DNA of 64,000 nucleotides from Flavonifractor porci (GCF_037572415.1 NZ_JBBHLB010000004.1:186001-250000); one strand, 5' to 3'. Positions 6,770 through 15,787 are shown, counted from the stretch's first letter. Notes: generated by a model not told the origin, from the letters alone. A program made the numbers and translations.

Positions 6770-8160
6770 GAGGCAGTTTCCGACCAGGAGAGCACATGGG
6801 AGGGGGCGGTGTTGCGGTAGGCACCATACAGTGTATACACATCTGCGGGCAGGCTGAACTGATAGATCCCCAGATAGGCCAGCCCGTCCCGATCGTATAC
6901 AGACAGGAAGAACGAGGTGTTCTTTTCGTCCCGTGCGTAATAGGAGTCGGCAAAGATCAGCCGGTGGCCCTCATGGTCGTAGAGGGAGGAGGTAGTGCTG
7001 TATCGGGCATATCTGCTCAGTTCATCGGCTGACGGGTAGCAGTTGAGGGCGTACTGGTCATAGAGGGCCCCGGTCAGATCCACCTTCCAGCCCCCCTGGC
7101 CGTCGGGAACCAGTACCGCGAAGGAGCCGCTGCCGGTAAAAAGGGCCAGATAATCTTCCTGCCACAGGGTACTGAGGATCTCCTGATCCTCTGTCCAGGG
7201 GAAGAGAGGCAGATGGACCACCGCCTGGCCGTTTTTGGGGTCTAGTTGGGTGAAAAACAGCGTGTTCTCTTCCAAAGTCAGCAGGTAGAGGCAGTCGTCT
7301 CCCTCCGGGCCGCCAAAGAGACGGACCACCTGCCCGCCATCGGGTATGGAGTAGAGGGTGGAGATGGCGGTGGATTCTCCGCTGGTGCCGGTGAGGGCGT
7401 ATATCCCCCAGCCGCCGGGAATATGACTGGTGTCCAGCAGATCGGCCCGGTCTCCGCCGGGAATGAGGGCGAAATAGGTGATATAGTCCCGCATTACAGT
7501 CTGGGTAGACAGACTCAAATCATATTCCAGGTCAAAGTCATAACCGCGGAGCTGGCCGTTCTTCTCGTTGGTCTCCAGAGAGACGGTGGCATATGTGTTC
7601 TTGGTCAGAGGAAAGAAAAAGTAGTCCTCCACCAGCTGGGTGAGCTGCTTGGGTGTCAGCGGGTCGCGCACAAATTGGGTGAAAGAGCCGGAGACCTCCA
7701 GGGGATAGTGATCGGTATAGTCGGACAGGTCCACCCGCCGCTCCGAAACGGCGACGTTGGGCCGCTCACTCTGGATCTGCTTCAAGAGAGCAAGCAGAGA
7801 AGGAGAGAGCTGCTCCTCTATATGGAAGGGACTGCTTATACCGTGTCCAAGCAGCTCGATGTCAAAGTAGGGTCCCCAAGAAAAGTTATCCTCTGCGAAA
7901 TGGGCAGCCTGGGAAAAGGCGCAGCTGGTCTCACCCTTCTCCGGGCTGTCCGCCGGAAAGGAATGACGCCAGAAGAGGTGATTTTGATACTCGGTATAGC
8001 TGGTGACCTGGACGTCAGCGGCAGCTGCCGGGTCTCCTGCCAGGGTGGTGGCAGAGATAGTCACATCTGTACCCTGTTGCTGCAGCTGAGCATTGGTCCA
8101 GCCCAGCAGTCCGCCGAAGACGACCACCAGAGCCAGAAGCAGAGCCAGAGCGCTTTTCAT
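6766..8160 (-). CDS. Exported or membrane-anchored protein of the GntR/ABC operon, function unknown
   Basis: 464 aa beginning with a signal peptide or signal anchor (MKSALALLLALVVVFGGLLGW). The rest is extracytoplasmic and rich in aromatic and beta-strand-like segments, with repeated short motifs of a sensor or propeller-like protein (VRLFGGPEGDDCLYLLTLE, LFFTQLDPKNGQ). I do not recognise the family. It overlaps the ABC ATPase by 4 bases (ATGA), so it is translationally coupled and probably works with the exporter as an outer-face partner or sensor. Its stop codon lies inside the -35 box of the leuA promoter. Confidence 0.6.
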   Translation of the reverse strand: MKSALALLLALVVVFGGLLGWTNAQLQQQGTDVTISATTLAGDPAAAADVQVTSYTEYQNHLFWRHSFPADSPEKGETSCAFSQAAHFAEDNFSWGPYFDIELLGHGISSPFHIEEQLSPSLLALLKQIQSERPNVAVSERRVDLSDYTDHYPLEVSGSFTQFVRDPLTPKQLTQLVEDYFFFPLTKNTYATVSLETNEKNGQLRGYDFDLEYDLSLSTQTVMRDYITYFALIPGGDRADLLDTSHIPGGWGIYALTGTSGESTAISTLYSIPDGGQVVRLFGGPEGDDCLYLLTLEENTLFFTQLDPKNGQAVVHLPLFPWTEDQEILSTLWQEDYLALFTGSGSFAVLVPDGQGGWKVDLTGALYDQYALNCYPSADELSRYARYSTTSSLYDHEGHRLIFADSYYARDEKNTSFFLSVYDRDGLAYLGIYQFSLPADVYTLYGAYRNTAPSHVLSWSETAS

Positions 8161-8903
8161 CCTTCTCCCTCCTCCTTGCCGGTGAGCTGGTCCAGGGCCT
8201 GACTGACCCGGTCAGCCTTGTAGCGATAGGTCTCCTTCACATAGTCCATGAGGCTCTTGCCCTGCTCCTCCAGATCCAGGGTGGAGGTGTCTCCCACCAG
8301 TCTGCCCTTTTGCAGCAGAACTGCCCGGCTGATGAAGTGCTGTACCTCCTCCAGTAGGTGGGTGGACAGCAGGATGGTCTCGTTGGGTTCCAGAATACCC
8401 AGCAGCACCTTGTAGAAGTCCTCCCGGTTGAAGATGTCGTTGCCGGCGAAGGGCTCATCCATCAGGATGTAGTCGGCGCCCTGACACAGGGCCAGGATCA
8501 CCTCAAACTGGTTCTTCTGGCCGGTGGAAAACCGACGGATGGGCTTGTGGGCAGGCAGCTCGAAGAAGTCCAGGAGAGCGTGGAAGCGTTTTTGACGGAA
8601 AGTAGGAAACTGGCTGGTGAGAAAAATTCTGTGTTCCTCTGCGGCCAGGTTGGGGAAGAAGGAGTGCTCGCAGGTGGCGAAAGACAGGCGGGAGATATTG
8701 GCCCGGTTTACTGGGGCGCCGTCCAGGATGATTTGGCCCTGATAGGACAGCAGGCCCAGGATACACTTGAGCAGCGTGGTTTTGCCGGCGCCGTTCTCCC
8801 CAAACAGTCCTACGATTTCCCCGGGGCCTATGGTGAGGGACAGATCATCCACCGCCACGGTGGAGCCGAAGTATTTTTTGCGGACCTGATTCAGTTCAAG
8901 CAT
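8157..8903 (-). CDS. ABC transporter ATP-binding protein (YtrB-like)
   Basis: Energises the ABC-2 type membrane proteins encoded just upstream. The 248-aa protein has Walker A GENGAGKT (about 36-43), a degenerate signature FSTGQKNQ instead of LSGGQ, Walker B YILMDEPF and a switch histidine in LLSTHLLEEV. The signature with T and K in place of GG is common in YtrB/BcrA-like ATPases next to GntR regulators. It overlaps the preceding membrane gene by 8 bases and the following one by 4. The substrate is unknown; cell-wall antibiotic or peptide export is the usual role of such operons. Confidence 0.9.
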   Translation of the reverse strand: MLELNQVRKKYFGSTVAVDDLSLTIGPGEIVGLFGENGAGKTTLLKCILGLLSYQGQIILDGAPVNRANISRLSFATCEHSFFPNLAAEEHRIFLTSQFPTFRQKRFHALLDFFELPAHKPIRRFSTGQKNQFEVILALCQGADYILMDEPFAGNDIFNREDFYKVLLGILEPNETILLSTHLLEEVQHFISRAVLLQKGRLVGDTSTLDLEEQGKSLMDYVKETYRYKADRVSQALDQLTGKEEGEG

Positions 8904-9423
8904 AGCAGCCTCCGATCCAGTAGAAGGGGAAGGAACCCCAACAGTTGGGGGGCAGGTGGCCCTCCGGCGTCCCGTAGCGGTAAGTGAGGGCGCACAGCAG
9001 GAGCAGCAGGCTCCACAGCAGCGCGCAGGCAGCCAGGCCTACCAGAGGGATAACGACCACCCGCCGCCATAGCTCCCAGCGGTTGGGGAGCAGCTTCATG
9101 CGGTAGATGCTGCGGCTGCCCAGCTTATGCCAGGCATAATGAAGAAAGAGAGAGGCTATGAGGCAGAGGGCTACCAGGGTCAGCCCCAGCGATACCCCGC
9201 CCAGCAGGTGGGAGAACGGGGCAATGACCGAACCCTCAATGAGTTTGGAGACCCATTTGCTGTCGATCTTGACGGACGTGTAGAGCTCCTCTTTGGCGGA
9301 AAAGAAGGAGGCGAGAAACCGGAAATAGCCGATGGCGAAGGCGAGCCCCAAACCACCCAGTGTGATCTGGAGAGCCTGCCTGCCGGGAAAGCCCAGGGGA
9401 TAGGCGCGTTCAGGTGTCCACAT
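8896..9423 (-). CDS. Small integral membrane protein of the ABC-2 exporter operon
   Basis: 175 aa with three or four hydrophobic segments (about residues 18-40, 75-95 and 120-145), no signal peptide and no recognised domain. It overlaps the upstream membrane gene by 14 bases and the ATPase gene by 8, so the four genes are tightly coupled. The most economical reading is a second, short permease-type subunit. It has a low-complexity, aromatic C terminus (FPFYWIGGCYA). Confidence 0.6.
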   Translation of the reverse strand: MWTPERAYPLGFPGRQALQITLGGLGLAFAIGYFRFLASFFSAKEELYTSVKIDSKWVSKLIEGSVIAPFSHLLGGVSLGLTLVALCLIASLFLHYAWHKLGSRSIYRMKLLPNRWELWRRVVVIPLVGLAACALLWSLLLLLCALTYRYGTPEGHLPPNCWGSFPFYWIGGCYA

Positions 9424-10180
9424 AGCCAGCCCTCCCTATCAGGTTGTAGGTGACGATGATCAGAGCTGTCACAAAGACGCCCAGCTGGAAGAGTGCGGTC
9501 ATGATATTGCTTGGGACCTCAGCGTACAAATTGGGCAGACTGGCAACAAAATCGCTGCCCGGTCCCGGTAAACCGAAGGCGCCAATGTCGGCAGGGAAGG
9601 TGAGACCGGCAAAAGCGGCCAGGGGCAGGACGGTAAAGGGCTTATCACCCCGCCGCCAGTGGTAGGAGCAGGTGGCTGCCGCCATGGCCAGAGCCGCAAG
9701 CATCACCACATTGCGGATGTAGATGGGCCAGTCCAGGCCGGGCAGAATTCCGTGAAACCATCCGCTGTAATAGAACACCAGCATGGGAAAGGCGCCGTCT
9801 GAGAGGGCGCAGAAGCGCAGGGCAATATACCATGCTGCTGCGATCTGCCCGCCCCAGTAGATCAGCAGGCAGAGGAAGTGGTGAAGGGCAAACACCAGGG
9901 TGGCCGTCTCCTCTCCGCAGGGCAGGCGGCGGAGGGTATAGCCAAGCTTGCTGCCGCCCCGCTCCATACCGAAGGAGGCCAGCGACAGACAGATCAGCAC
10001 CAGACCTGCGGTGAACAGCAGATGGAACAGGGAATTCTGCATAAAACCATATAGACTCACTCTGTTCAGCATGGAAATAGCCAGTGCCACCTGAGCGGCA
10101 CTGGTGCCGGCGGTGATCAGGATCACTTGCCACAGCCGGGAGCGGGCGGCTACCATCATCAGACTTACATATTGTCTCAC
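9410..10180 (-). CDS. ABC-2-type membrane protein of the GntR-regulated exporter
   Basis: 256 aa, about six transmembrane segments, no soluble domain. I place the start at the GTG at 10180: it follows an AAGGAGGAGG site and overlaps the GntR stop codon in a GTGA junction. The longer in-frame extension upstream is arginine/proline-rich coding shadow of the GntR gene. In YtrA-type operons such proteins form the channel energised by the ATPase. No substrate can be read from the sequence. Confidence 0.75.
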   Translation of the reverse strand: MRQYVSLMMVAARSRLWQVILITAGTSAAQVALAISMLNRVSLYGFMQNSLFHLLFTAGLVLICLSLASFGMERGGSKLGYTLRRLPCGEETATLVFALHHFLCLLIYWGGQIAAAWYIALRFCALSDGAFPMLVFYYSGWFHGILPGLDWPIYIRNVVMLAALAMAAATCSYHWRRGDKPFTVLPLAAFAGLTFPADIGAFGLPGPGSDFVASLPNLYAEVPSNIMTALFQLGVFVTALIIVTYNLIGRAGYVDT

Positions 10181-10566
10181 GGGTCCTCCTCCTTTCGGTC
10201 CCACAGCCGGCCGATCAGCTCCAAAGCGGCCTCCTTCTCCAGCCCGGACTGCCGCAGGGAGCGCACAAAGGCGGCGACCTCCTGTTCCAGCAGCCGGGTA
10301 CGAAGGGCCGCTACCTGATCCGGCGGGGCGCACACTTCACTTTTGGCCCCCGAGCGGGAGGTGATGAGCCCCTCCTCCTCCAGCAGGCGGTAGGCCTTCT
10401 GCACCGTGTTGGGGTTAACGCCCAGCTGGGCCGACAGCACCCGGCGGGAGGGCAGTTCCTCGCCGTCGGCAATGGTGCCGGCCGCCACGCCCCGCTCTAC
10501 ATAGCGCACGATCTGCAGATAGATGGGCAGACCGTCCGCCGGGACGAAGCCGCCAAAATCACACAT
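10177..10566 (-). CDS. GntR-family (YtrA subfamily) repressor
   Basis: 129 aa: an N-terminal winged helix (PIYLQIVRYVERGVAAG, ELPSRRVLSAQLGVNPNTVQKAYRLLEEEGLITSR, residues about 12-75) and a short C-terminal dimer helix, the YtrA pattern without a ligand domain. The ATG at 10566 is chosen because TAGGAGGTGG precedes it. It is the first gene of the exporter operon, so autoregulation is expected; release is thought to follow cell-envelope stress in this subfamily. Operator-like inverted repeats lie immediately upstream. Confidence 0.9.
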   Translation of the reverse strand: MCDFGGFVPADGLPIYLQIVRYVERGVAAGTIADGEELPSRRVLSAQLGVNPNTVQKAYRLLEEEGLITSRSGAKSEVCAPPDQVAALRTRLLEQEVAAFVRSLRQSGLEKEAALELIGRLWDRKEEDP

Positions 10567-10585
10567 GGCCTTACCACCTCCTAAC

Positions 10586-10633
10586 TGTATTACTGGACTA
10601 GTACACTTTCTGACTGTATTATATGAGTAATAC
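10586..10633. promoter_or_regulatory. Candidate operators of the GntR/YtrA repressor
   Basis: Two inverted repeats between the divergent GntR and ABC-F genes: TGTATTACT-GG-ACTAGTACA (10586-10605, imperfect) and GTATTA-N6-TAATAC (10616-10633, perfect arms). Both share the GTATTA/TAATAC core typical of YtrA-class boxes. Control of the ABC-F gene from the same site is possible. Confidence 0.55.
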
Positions 10634-10719
10634 GGTTGCCTGTCAAGTACCATGGGGCCTTTTCTTTTTCAGCCATTTCCGCTATACTATACGGGATATC
10701 GACAAAGCGAGGGAACAAT

Positions 10720-12507
10720 ATGCTGTTATCGGCGGAACAACTGACCAAGACCTACGGGACCCGCAGTCTGCTGGACTCTGTCTCGTTTTATGTGGAGCCG
10801 GGGGACAAGGTGGGTATCATCGGCGTCAACGGATGCGGAAAATCCACCCTGCTGCGGCTGCTGGCCGGGGCGGAGGAGCCGGACGGAGGGACTGTCCGGC
10901 CTGACCCCAACGTGCGCCTGGCCTACCTGCCCCAGAACCCGGTATTTCCCGGGGAACATACCGTGCTGGAGCAGGTGCTGCTGGGGCTGGACGGGGACGA
11001 CCGCACCCTGGCGGAGTATGAGGCCAAGACCATTCTGAATCAGCTGGGGGTGCCCCGGTTTGACCAGAAGGTGGGGGAGCTGTCCGGCGGGGAGCGCCGC
11101 CGGGTGGCCCTGGCGGCGGTGCTGGCCCGGCCCTGCGACGTGCTGCTGCTGGATGAGCCCACCAACCACCTGGATGACCGGATGGTGGGCTGGCTGGAGG
11201 ACTTTCTGAGAAGCTGGAAGGGCGCCCTGGTGATGGTCACCCACGACCGGTATTTTCTGGAGCGCATTGTCACTAAAATGGTGGAGGTGGAGGGCGGCAG
11301 GCTCTACACCTATGAGGGCAACTATGACAAATATCTGGAGCGGAAGGCGGCTCGGATGGAGAGTGAAAAAGCCAGTGAGCGCAAGCGCCAGGCCATCCTC
11401 CGCCGGGAGTACCAGTGGGTGATGCAGGGCCCCACCGCCCGGGGCACCAAGAGCCGGGAGCGGCTGGAGCGGTACGAGGCCCTGAAGGCCCAGACCGGCC
11501 CCACGGAAAAAAGTACCTTGGAACTGTCCGCCCGTGCCAGCCGTCTAGGGAAAAAGACGGTGGAGCTTGCGGGGGTCACCAAGGCCTTCGGGGACCGGAC
11601 CGTGGTCCGGGACTTTGACTGTATGCTGCTGCGGGATGACCGCATCGGTATTGTGGGCTCCAATGGCAGCGGCAAATCCACCCTGCTTAACCTGATGGCA
11701 GGGGCCCTGGCTCCCGATTCCGGCACCGTGGAGGTGGGCGAGACGGTCCGCTTTGGTTACTTCCGCCAGGAAGTGCCCGACATGAACGGGGATACCCGGG
11801 TCATTGATTATGTGAAGGAGATTGGCAACAACATTGAGACGGCAGAGGGAATGCTCACCGCCTCTCAGCTGCTGGAGCAGTTCCTTTTCCCGGTGGAGGT
11901 TCAGTGGTCCCCCATCTGCAAGCTGTCCGGCGGGGAGAAGCGGCGGCTCTATCTGCTCTCAGTGCTGGCCGCCGCTCCCAATGTGCTGCTGCTGGATGAG
12001 CCCACCAACGACCTGGATATTCAGACCCTGTCCATTCTGGAGGACTATCTGGACACCTTCCCCGGCGCAGTGATTGCAGTGTCCCACGACCGCTATTTCC
12101 TGGACCGGGTGGTGCGGCGGGTGTTTGCCGTGGAGGGGGACGGCTCTGTGCGGGCCTATCCCGGCGGTTATACCGAGTATCTTACTGCCCAGCGGGCGGA
12201 GGAGAAGGCAAAGGCGCCCAAGGTTTCTGCACCCGACAAGGGGAAGGAGCGCCCTGCCGCCCCCAAGAAGCTGAAGTTCAGCTACAAGGAGCAGCGGGAG
12301 TTTGAGACCATTGACGACGATATTGCCGCCCTGGAGGAGCAGATCGCCCAGGTCCAGGCGGAGCAGGCGGCCAAGGCTACCGACTATGTGGCCCTCCAGG
12401 AACTGCAGGAGAAGCAGACTGAGCTGGAGGCCGCCCTGGAGGAGAAGATGGAGCGCTGGGTCTACCTCAACGACCTGGCGGAGCGGATTGCCGCCCAGGA
12501 GAAGTAG
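10720..12507 (+). CDS. ABC-F family ATPase (Uup-like)
   Basis: 595 aa, two ABC domains and no membrane segments; such proteins act on the ribosome. Domain 1 has GVNGCGKST, LSGGERRRVALA and LLLDEPTNHLD. An ABC-F linker rich in Arg, Lys and Glu follows (about residues 210-290). Domain 2 has GSNGSGKST, LSGGEKRRLYLL and LLLDEPTNDLD. After about residue 500 a charged linker leads to a C-terminal coiled coil (ABC_tran_CTD), which points to the Uup branch rather than EttA. Start at the ATG at 10720, after GAGGGAAC; the longer frame lacks a ribosome site. It diverges from the GntR exporter operon. A role in resistance to ribosome-targeting drugs cannot be excluded. Confidence 0.92.
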   Translation: MLLSAEQLTKTYGTRSLLDSVSFYVEPGDKVGIIGVNGCGKSTLLRLLAGAEEPDGGTVRPDPNVRLAYLPQNPVFPGEHTVLEQVLLGLDGDDRTLAEYEAKTILNQLGVPRFDQKVGELSGGERRRVALAAVLARPCDVLLLDEPTNHLDDRMVGWLEDFLRSWKGALVMVTHDRYFLERIVTKMVEVEGGRLYTYEGNYDKYLERKAARMESEKASERKRQAILRREYQWVMQGPTARGTKSRERLERYEALKAQTGPTEKSTLELSARASRLGKKTVELAGVTKAFGDRTVVRDFDCMLLRDDRIGIVGSNGSGKSTLLNLMAGALAPDSGTVEVGETVRFGYFRQEVPDMNGDTRVIDYVKEIGNNIETAEGMLTASQLLEQFLFPVEVQWSPICKLSGGEKRRLYLLSVLAAAPNVLLLDEPTNDLDIQTLSILEDYLDTFPGAVIAVSHDRYFLDRVVRRVFAVEGDGSVRAYPGGYTEYLTAQRAEEKAKAPKVSAPDKGKERPAAPKKLKFSYKEQREFETIDDDIAALEEQIAQVQAEQAAKATDYVALQELQEKQTELEAALEEKMERWVYLNDLAERIAAQEK

Positions 12508-12542
12508 CCCGCCGTCCTCAGAACCAAAGCAAGGAGAATCCC

Positions 12543-14390
12543 ATGACAAAAGTATGGAAATTTGTGGTGGCTATTGTGCTGATCAGTGCCCTGGCATTGG
12601 CAGGCATGGCCATCCGCACCCAGACCAGCGCCGGGAAGAATGAAGTAAAGAATCCAGACCAATTCCGGGCGGTGTGGGTGAGCACGGTATACCGGCTGGA
12701 CTATCCCAGCAAGGCCACCACCGACCCGGCGGTGCTGAAGGCGGACGCGGACAAGATCTTGCAGACCTGCGCCGATATGGGCATGACCGCCGTAATCTTA
12801 CAGGTGAGGCCCTCCGCCGACGCCCTCTATCCCTCCAGTTACTATCCCTGGAGCGCCGATCTGACGGGCCGACAGGGTCAGGCCCCGGCAGACGGCTTTG
12901 ATCCCTTGGCCTACTGGGTGGAGAAGGCCCATGAGATGGGGCTGGAACTTCACGCCTGGATCAACCCCTTCCGGGTGACCAAGGGAGGCCAGTCCGAGTA
13001 TGACAGCCTGACCGCCGATCATCCCGCCAAGGTCCACCCGGACTGGGTGGTGGAGTACGACGGCAAGTTCTACTTCGACCCCGGCCTGCCCGAGGTGCGG
13101 GAGTATATCATCCAGAGCGCCGAGGAGCTCTCGCGCAATTACGACATCGACGGCATCCACATGGACGACTATTTCTATCCCGGCGCAAACTTTGACGACG
13201 CCGACACCTATGCCCAGTACGGCAGCGGCTTCTCCGACATTGGGGATTGGCGTCGGGACAATGTGAACCAGCTGGTGAAGGAGATGGGGGAGCGGCTTCA
13301 TGCCATTGATCCCGATCTGTCTTACGGCATCAGCCCCTCCGGCGTATGGGCAGACAAGAGCAGCCAGTCCCAGGGCTCCAATACTACCGGCGGCTTTGAG
13401 AGCTACTACGCCTCCTACGCGGACAGCCGCAAGTGGGTGAAGGAGGAGTGGATCGACTACATCTGCCCCCAGGTCTACTGGTATATCGGCCATAAAAGTA
13501 TGGATTATGAGACCATTGTGAAGTGGTGGGCGGATACGGTGAAGGGTACAGGAGTTTCCCTTTACATTGGCATGGCCGACTACCAGGCGGGCAACACCGA
13601 TCCCAGCAGTCCCTGGTACGGGGTGGAGGCCATACGGCAGCAGCTGGAGCTCAACGAGACCATCACCCAAGTGGACGGTGAAGTCCATTTCCGGTATCAG
13701 TTTTTGGCGCAAAATGGGGAATTGCAGGAACTTTATAAGGAATTTTATGTGCCTCAGCCGGAGGCGGCTCTAAACACGGCGGACCATACGGCTTATGTGC
13801 AGGGCAGCAATGGAGCGTTCCACCCGGACAGTTCTCTGACCCGGGGAGAGGCAGTGACGATGCTGACCCGGCTGGCGGTAGATCGTAATGGAGAACCACT
13901 TTATAGTTATGAGGAGGGCACCGGCGGCTTTTCCGATGTGAGCCTGGGGGACTGGTACAGCTCCTACGTCCATTTCGCCCGGAAATACGGCATTGTCCAG
14001 GGCTATGCGGACGGAACCTTCCGCCCCACCCAGCCTGTCCGCCGGGCGGAGCTGGTGAAGATGGTGTGCGGCTTCTTTGCCGTCACCGGCGGCAGTCACA
14101 AATTTCCCGACGTGTCCGCCAGCTATTGGGCGGCCCGGGAGATCGCTTTCGCAGCCAGCCAGGGGTGGATATCCGGCGGTACCGACGGCACCTTCCAGCC
14201 GGGCCGCAACGTGACAAGAGCGGAGGCGGTAAAGATCCTCAACCGTGCCATGGATCGGCAAGCGGGAGAGCGGGAGACTCAGCTTCCCTTTCATGACGTG
14301 GCCCGGGAGCACTGGGCTTACCATGAGATCCTGGAGGCCTCTGTGACCCACGACTATAAGAAAAGCAGCCAGGGAGAAACCTGGCTGTAA
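12543..14390 (+). CDS. Secreted GH10-like (GHL10/DUF187) glycoside hydrolase with three SLH domains
   Basis: Begins with a signal peptide (residues 1-25) after CAAGGAG. Residues about 40-390 are the YngK/GHL10 fold: FRAVWVSTVYRLDYP, TAVILQVRPSADALYPS, LELHAWINPFRVT, DIDGIHMDDYFYP. Members are thought to act on cell-wall or surface glycans. The C terminus (about 425-605) carries three S-layer-homology repeats, each with the FxDV...W and GYADGTFRP...RAE pattern, which anchor the protein to pyruvylated wall polymer. So it is a wall-attached hydrolase. It starts 35 bases after the ABC-F gene but appears functionally separate. Confidence 0.9.
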   Translation: MTKVWKFVVAIVLISALALAGMAIRTQTSAGKNEVKNPDQFRAVWVSTVYRLDYPSKATTDPAVLKADADKILQTCADMGMTAVILQVRPSADALYPSSYYPWSADLTGRQGQAPADGFDPLAYWVEKAHEMGLELHAWINPFRVTKGGQSEYDSLTADHPAKVHPDWVVEYDGKFYFDPGLPEVREYIIQSAEELSRNYDIDGIHMDDYFYPGANFDDADTYAQYGSGFSDIGDWRRDNVNQLVKEMGERLHAIDPDLSYGISPSGVWADKSSQSQGSNTTGGFESYYASYADSRKWVKEEWIDYICPQVYWYIGHKSMDYETIVKWWADTVKGTGVSLYIGMADYQAGNTDPSSPWYGVEAIRQQLELNETITQVDGEVHFRYQFLAQNGELQELYKEFYVPQPEAALNTADHTAYVQGSNGAFHPDSSLTRGEAVTMLTRLAVDRNGEPLYSYEEGTGGFSDVSLGDWYSSYVHFARKYGIVQGYADGTFRPTQPVRRAELVKMVCGFFAVTGGSHKFPDVSASYWAAREIAFAASQGWISGGTDGTFQPGRNVTRAEAVKILNRAMDRQAGERETQLPFHDVAREHWAYHEILEASVTHDYKKSSQGETWL

Positions 14391-14400
14391 AACAGGAAGA

Positions 14401-14428
14401 GGCTCCCGGCAGTGCCGGGAGCCTTTTG
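14401..14428 (+). terminator. Rho-independent terminator of the SLH hydrolase
   Basis: Perfect 10-bp arms (14401-14410 and 14414-14423) with a 3-nt loop, then TTTT. Confidence 0.85.
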
Positions 14429-14571
14429 GGCAGTCAAAAGAAACTTTACAGTCTTTTACCAAAAGCTGATGGAAAGCGCAGAGACAGGGCAGTACAATGG
14501 GGGCAGTGGTCCAGGGCGGTACAGCCGAGCCGTCAAGGATCCATCCAGGCCGGGAGAAAGGGGTTTCCGCC

Positions 14572-14757
14572 ATGCTTCCATGTCAGCAGAGCTGTTCCAG
14601 TTACTGTGAGGGCTGCCACAAGCATTGCCTGCGCTGGGCCGAGTTCCAGCGGCAGAAGAGCCGGGAGCGGCAGGCCAAGAAAGACTATCTGAAGTACTAT
14701 AACGAGTTGTGCGGGGCGGTGGTCCGCCAGTTCAGCGCCATGGGCGCGGTCCGGTGA
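14572..14757 (+). CDS. Small cysteine-rich protein, function unknown
   Basis: 61 aa. The N terminus has a regular cysteine array: C4-x3-C8-x3-C12-x2-C15-x3-C19, followed by a basic helix (RQKSRERQAKKDYLKYY) and one further Cys. The spacing resembles a metal site, but I do not recognise the family. The ATG at 14572 follows GAAAGGGG; an upstream in-frame ATG exists without a ribosome site. A strong terminator follows directly, which supports a separate short transcript. Confidence 0.6.
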   Translation: MLPCQQSCSSYCEGCHKHCLRWAEFQRQKSRERQAKKDYLKYYNELCGAVVRQFSAMGAVR

Positions 14758-14763
14758 CCGTTG

Positions 14764-14799
14764 GGCGGCGGGAGTTTCTCCCGCCGCCTTGCTTTTTTT
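14764..14799 (+). terminator. Rho-independent terminator of the Cys-rich small gene
   Basis: Perfect 11-bp GC-rich arms (14764-14774 and 14778-14788), 3-nt loop, followed by a T-rich run to 14799. Confidence 0.9.
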
Positions 14800-14852
14800 C
14801 TGCGGAAGGTTATAATAAGGCGAGAGAATTTAGCGAAGAGAAAGGGAACGTT

Positions 14853-15665
14853 ATGCTGCGATATAGATCGGATTACCATACCCACACCTATTTTTCGGGA
14901 GACAGTAAATCCACGTTGATGGAAAATGCCCGGGCGGCCCGAGCGGCCGGCGTGGCGGAGCTGTGCATCACCGAGCACTGGAACCTGCTGGACCAGCAGG
15001 GCAACCGCCTGCCCGCCAGCTATGACTTTGCGCCGGTGCTTCAGCAGTGGCGGCGGCTGCGTACCCGTCTGGCAGGCCAGGTGGAACTGCGGGTGGGCAT
15101 TGAGGTGGGCAACAGTACAGTGGACACCGAGGCTGTGGATCTGGGACTGAAACTGCCCCAGCTGGATTTTGTGATCGGCTCTCTCCATTCCACCAGCCTG
15201 TCTTATGGGGGCATCGGCATCTACACAGCGGCCAAGGCCTGTACCAGCCGCCGGGAGGCGGAGGCCATCTTGGAGGACTATATTTGCCAGATGGAGGAAC
15301 TGGCTGTAACAAACAGCTACGATGTACTGGGCCATATCATTTATCCCCTGCGCTATCTGCCGGCAGAGTACCAGCTGACGCTGGAACCATGGGAGGAGCG
15401 ACTGGCCGCTTTGCTCCGGCAGGTCATTGACTCAGGACGGGGCATCGAATTTAACACCACCCAGGGCACCACGGTGGAGGAGTGGCAGTGGCTGCTGAAG
15501 CTCTATCGGGAGCTGGGCGGCGAGATCATCACTCTGGGCTCCGATGCCCACCAGGCCCGCTATATCGGAGCGGGCTTCCCCCAGGCGCTGGCCCTGCTGG
15601 AGGCCTGCGGCTTCCGGTGGGTAGCCACCTACCGCCGCCACACCCCCTGCTTCCACGCGCTCTGA
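14853..15665 (+). CDS. PHP-domain phosphoesterase, histidinol-phosphatase-like
   Basis: 270 aa. The PHP metal motifs are all visible: DYHTHTYFS at the N terminus, ITEHWN near residue 44, IGSLHS about residue 110, GHIIYPLRY (the usual GH.D is altered) and a C-terminal LGSDAHQ. The closest named relative is HisK/HisJ, which dephosphorylates histidinol phosphate in histidine synthesis. No other his gene is nearby, so a different phosphoester substrate is possible. Start at 14853, after AAAGGGAACG; the longer frame is the 3' end of other sequence. Confidence 0.82.
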   Translation: MLRYRSDYHTHTYFSGDSKSTLMENARAARAAGVAELCITEHWNLLDQQGNRLPASYDFAPVLQQWRRLRTRLAGQVELRVGIEVGNSTVDTEAVDLGLKLPQLDFVIGSLHSTSLSYGGIGIYTAAKACTSRREAEAILEDYICQMEELAVTNSYDVLGHIIYPLRYLPAEYQLTLEPWEERLAALLRQVIDSGRGIEFNTTQGTTVEEWQWLLKLYRELGGEIITLGSDAHQARYIGAGFPQALALLEACGFRWVATYRRHTPCFHAL

Positions 15666-15787
15666 CCGGCGAGGGCAAAAAATGACAGGGCCGGGGCAAA
15701 GATATCGCTTTCCATCCTGGGCGGGGCAGGGTATACTTTTGGTATCCTGCAAATATTGTCCCTTGAGGGAAAGGGAGGAGTGCCGCC

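Noticed and set aside
14391..14571. Additional small gene between the SLH hydrolase and the Cys-rich gene
   Set aside because: Short frames exist but none has a ribosome site or any recognisable pattern; the stretch is a terminator followed by unremarkable sequence.
15666..15787. SAM riboswitch before the methylthioribose-kinase-like gene
   Set aside because: No S-box or SAM-II elements are recognisable in the 120-base gap; only a weak promoter was seen.
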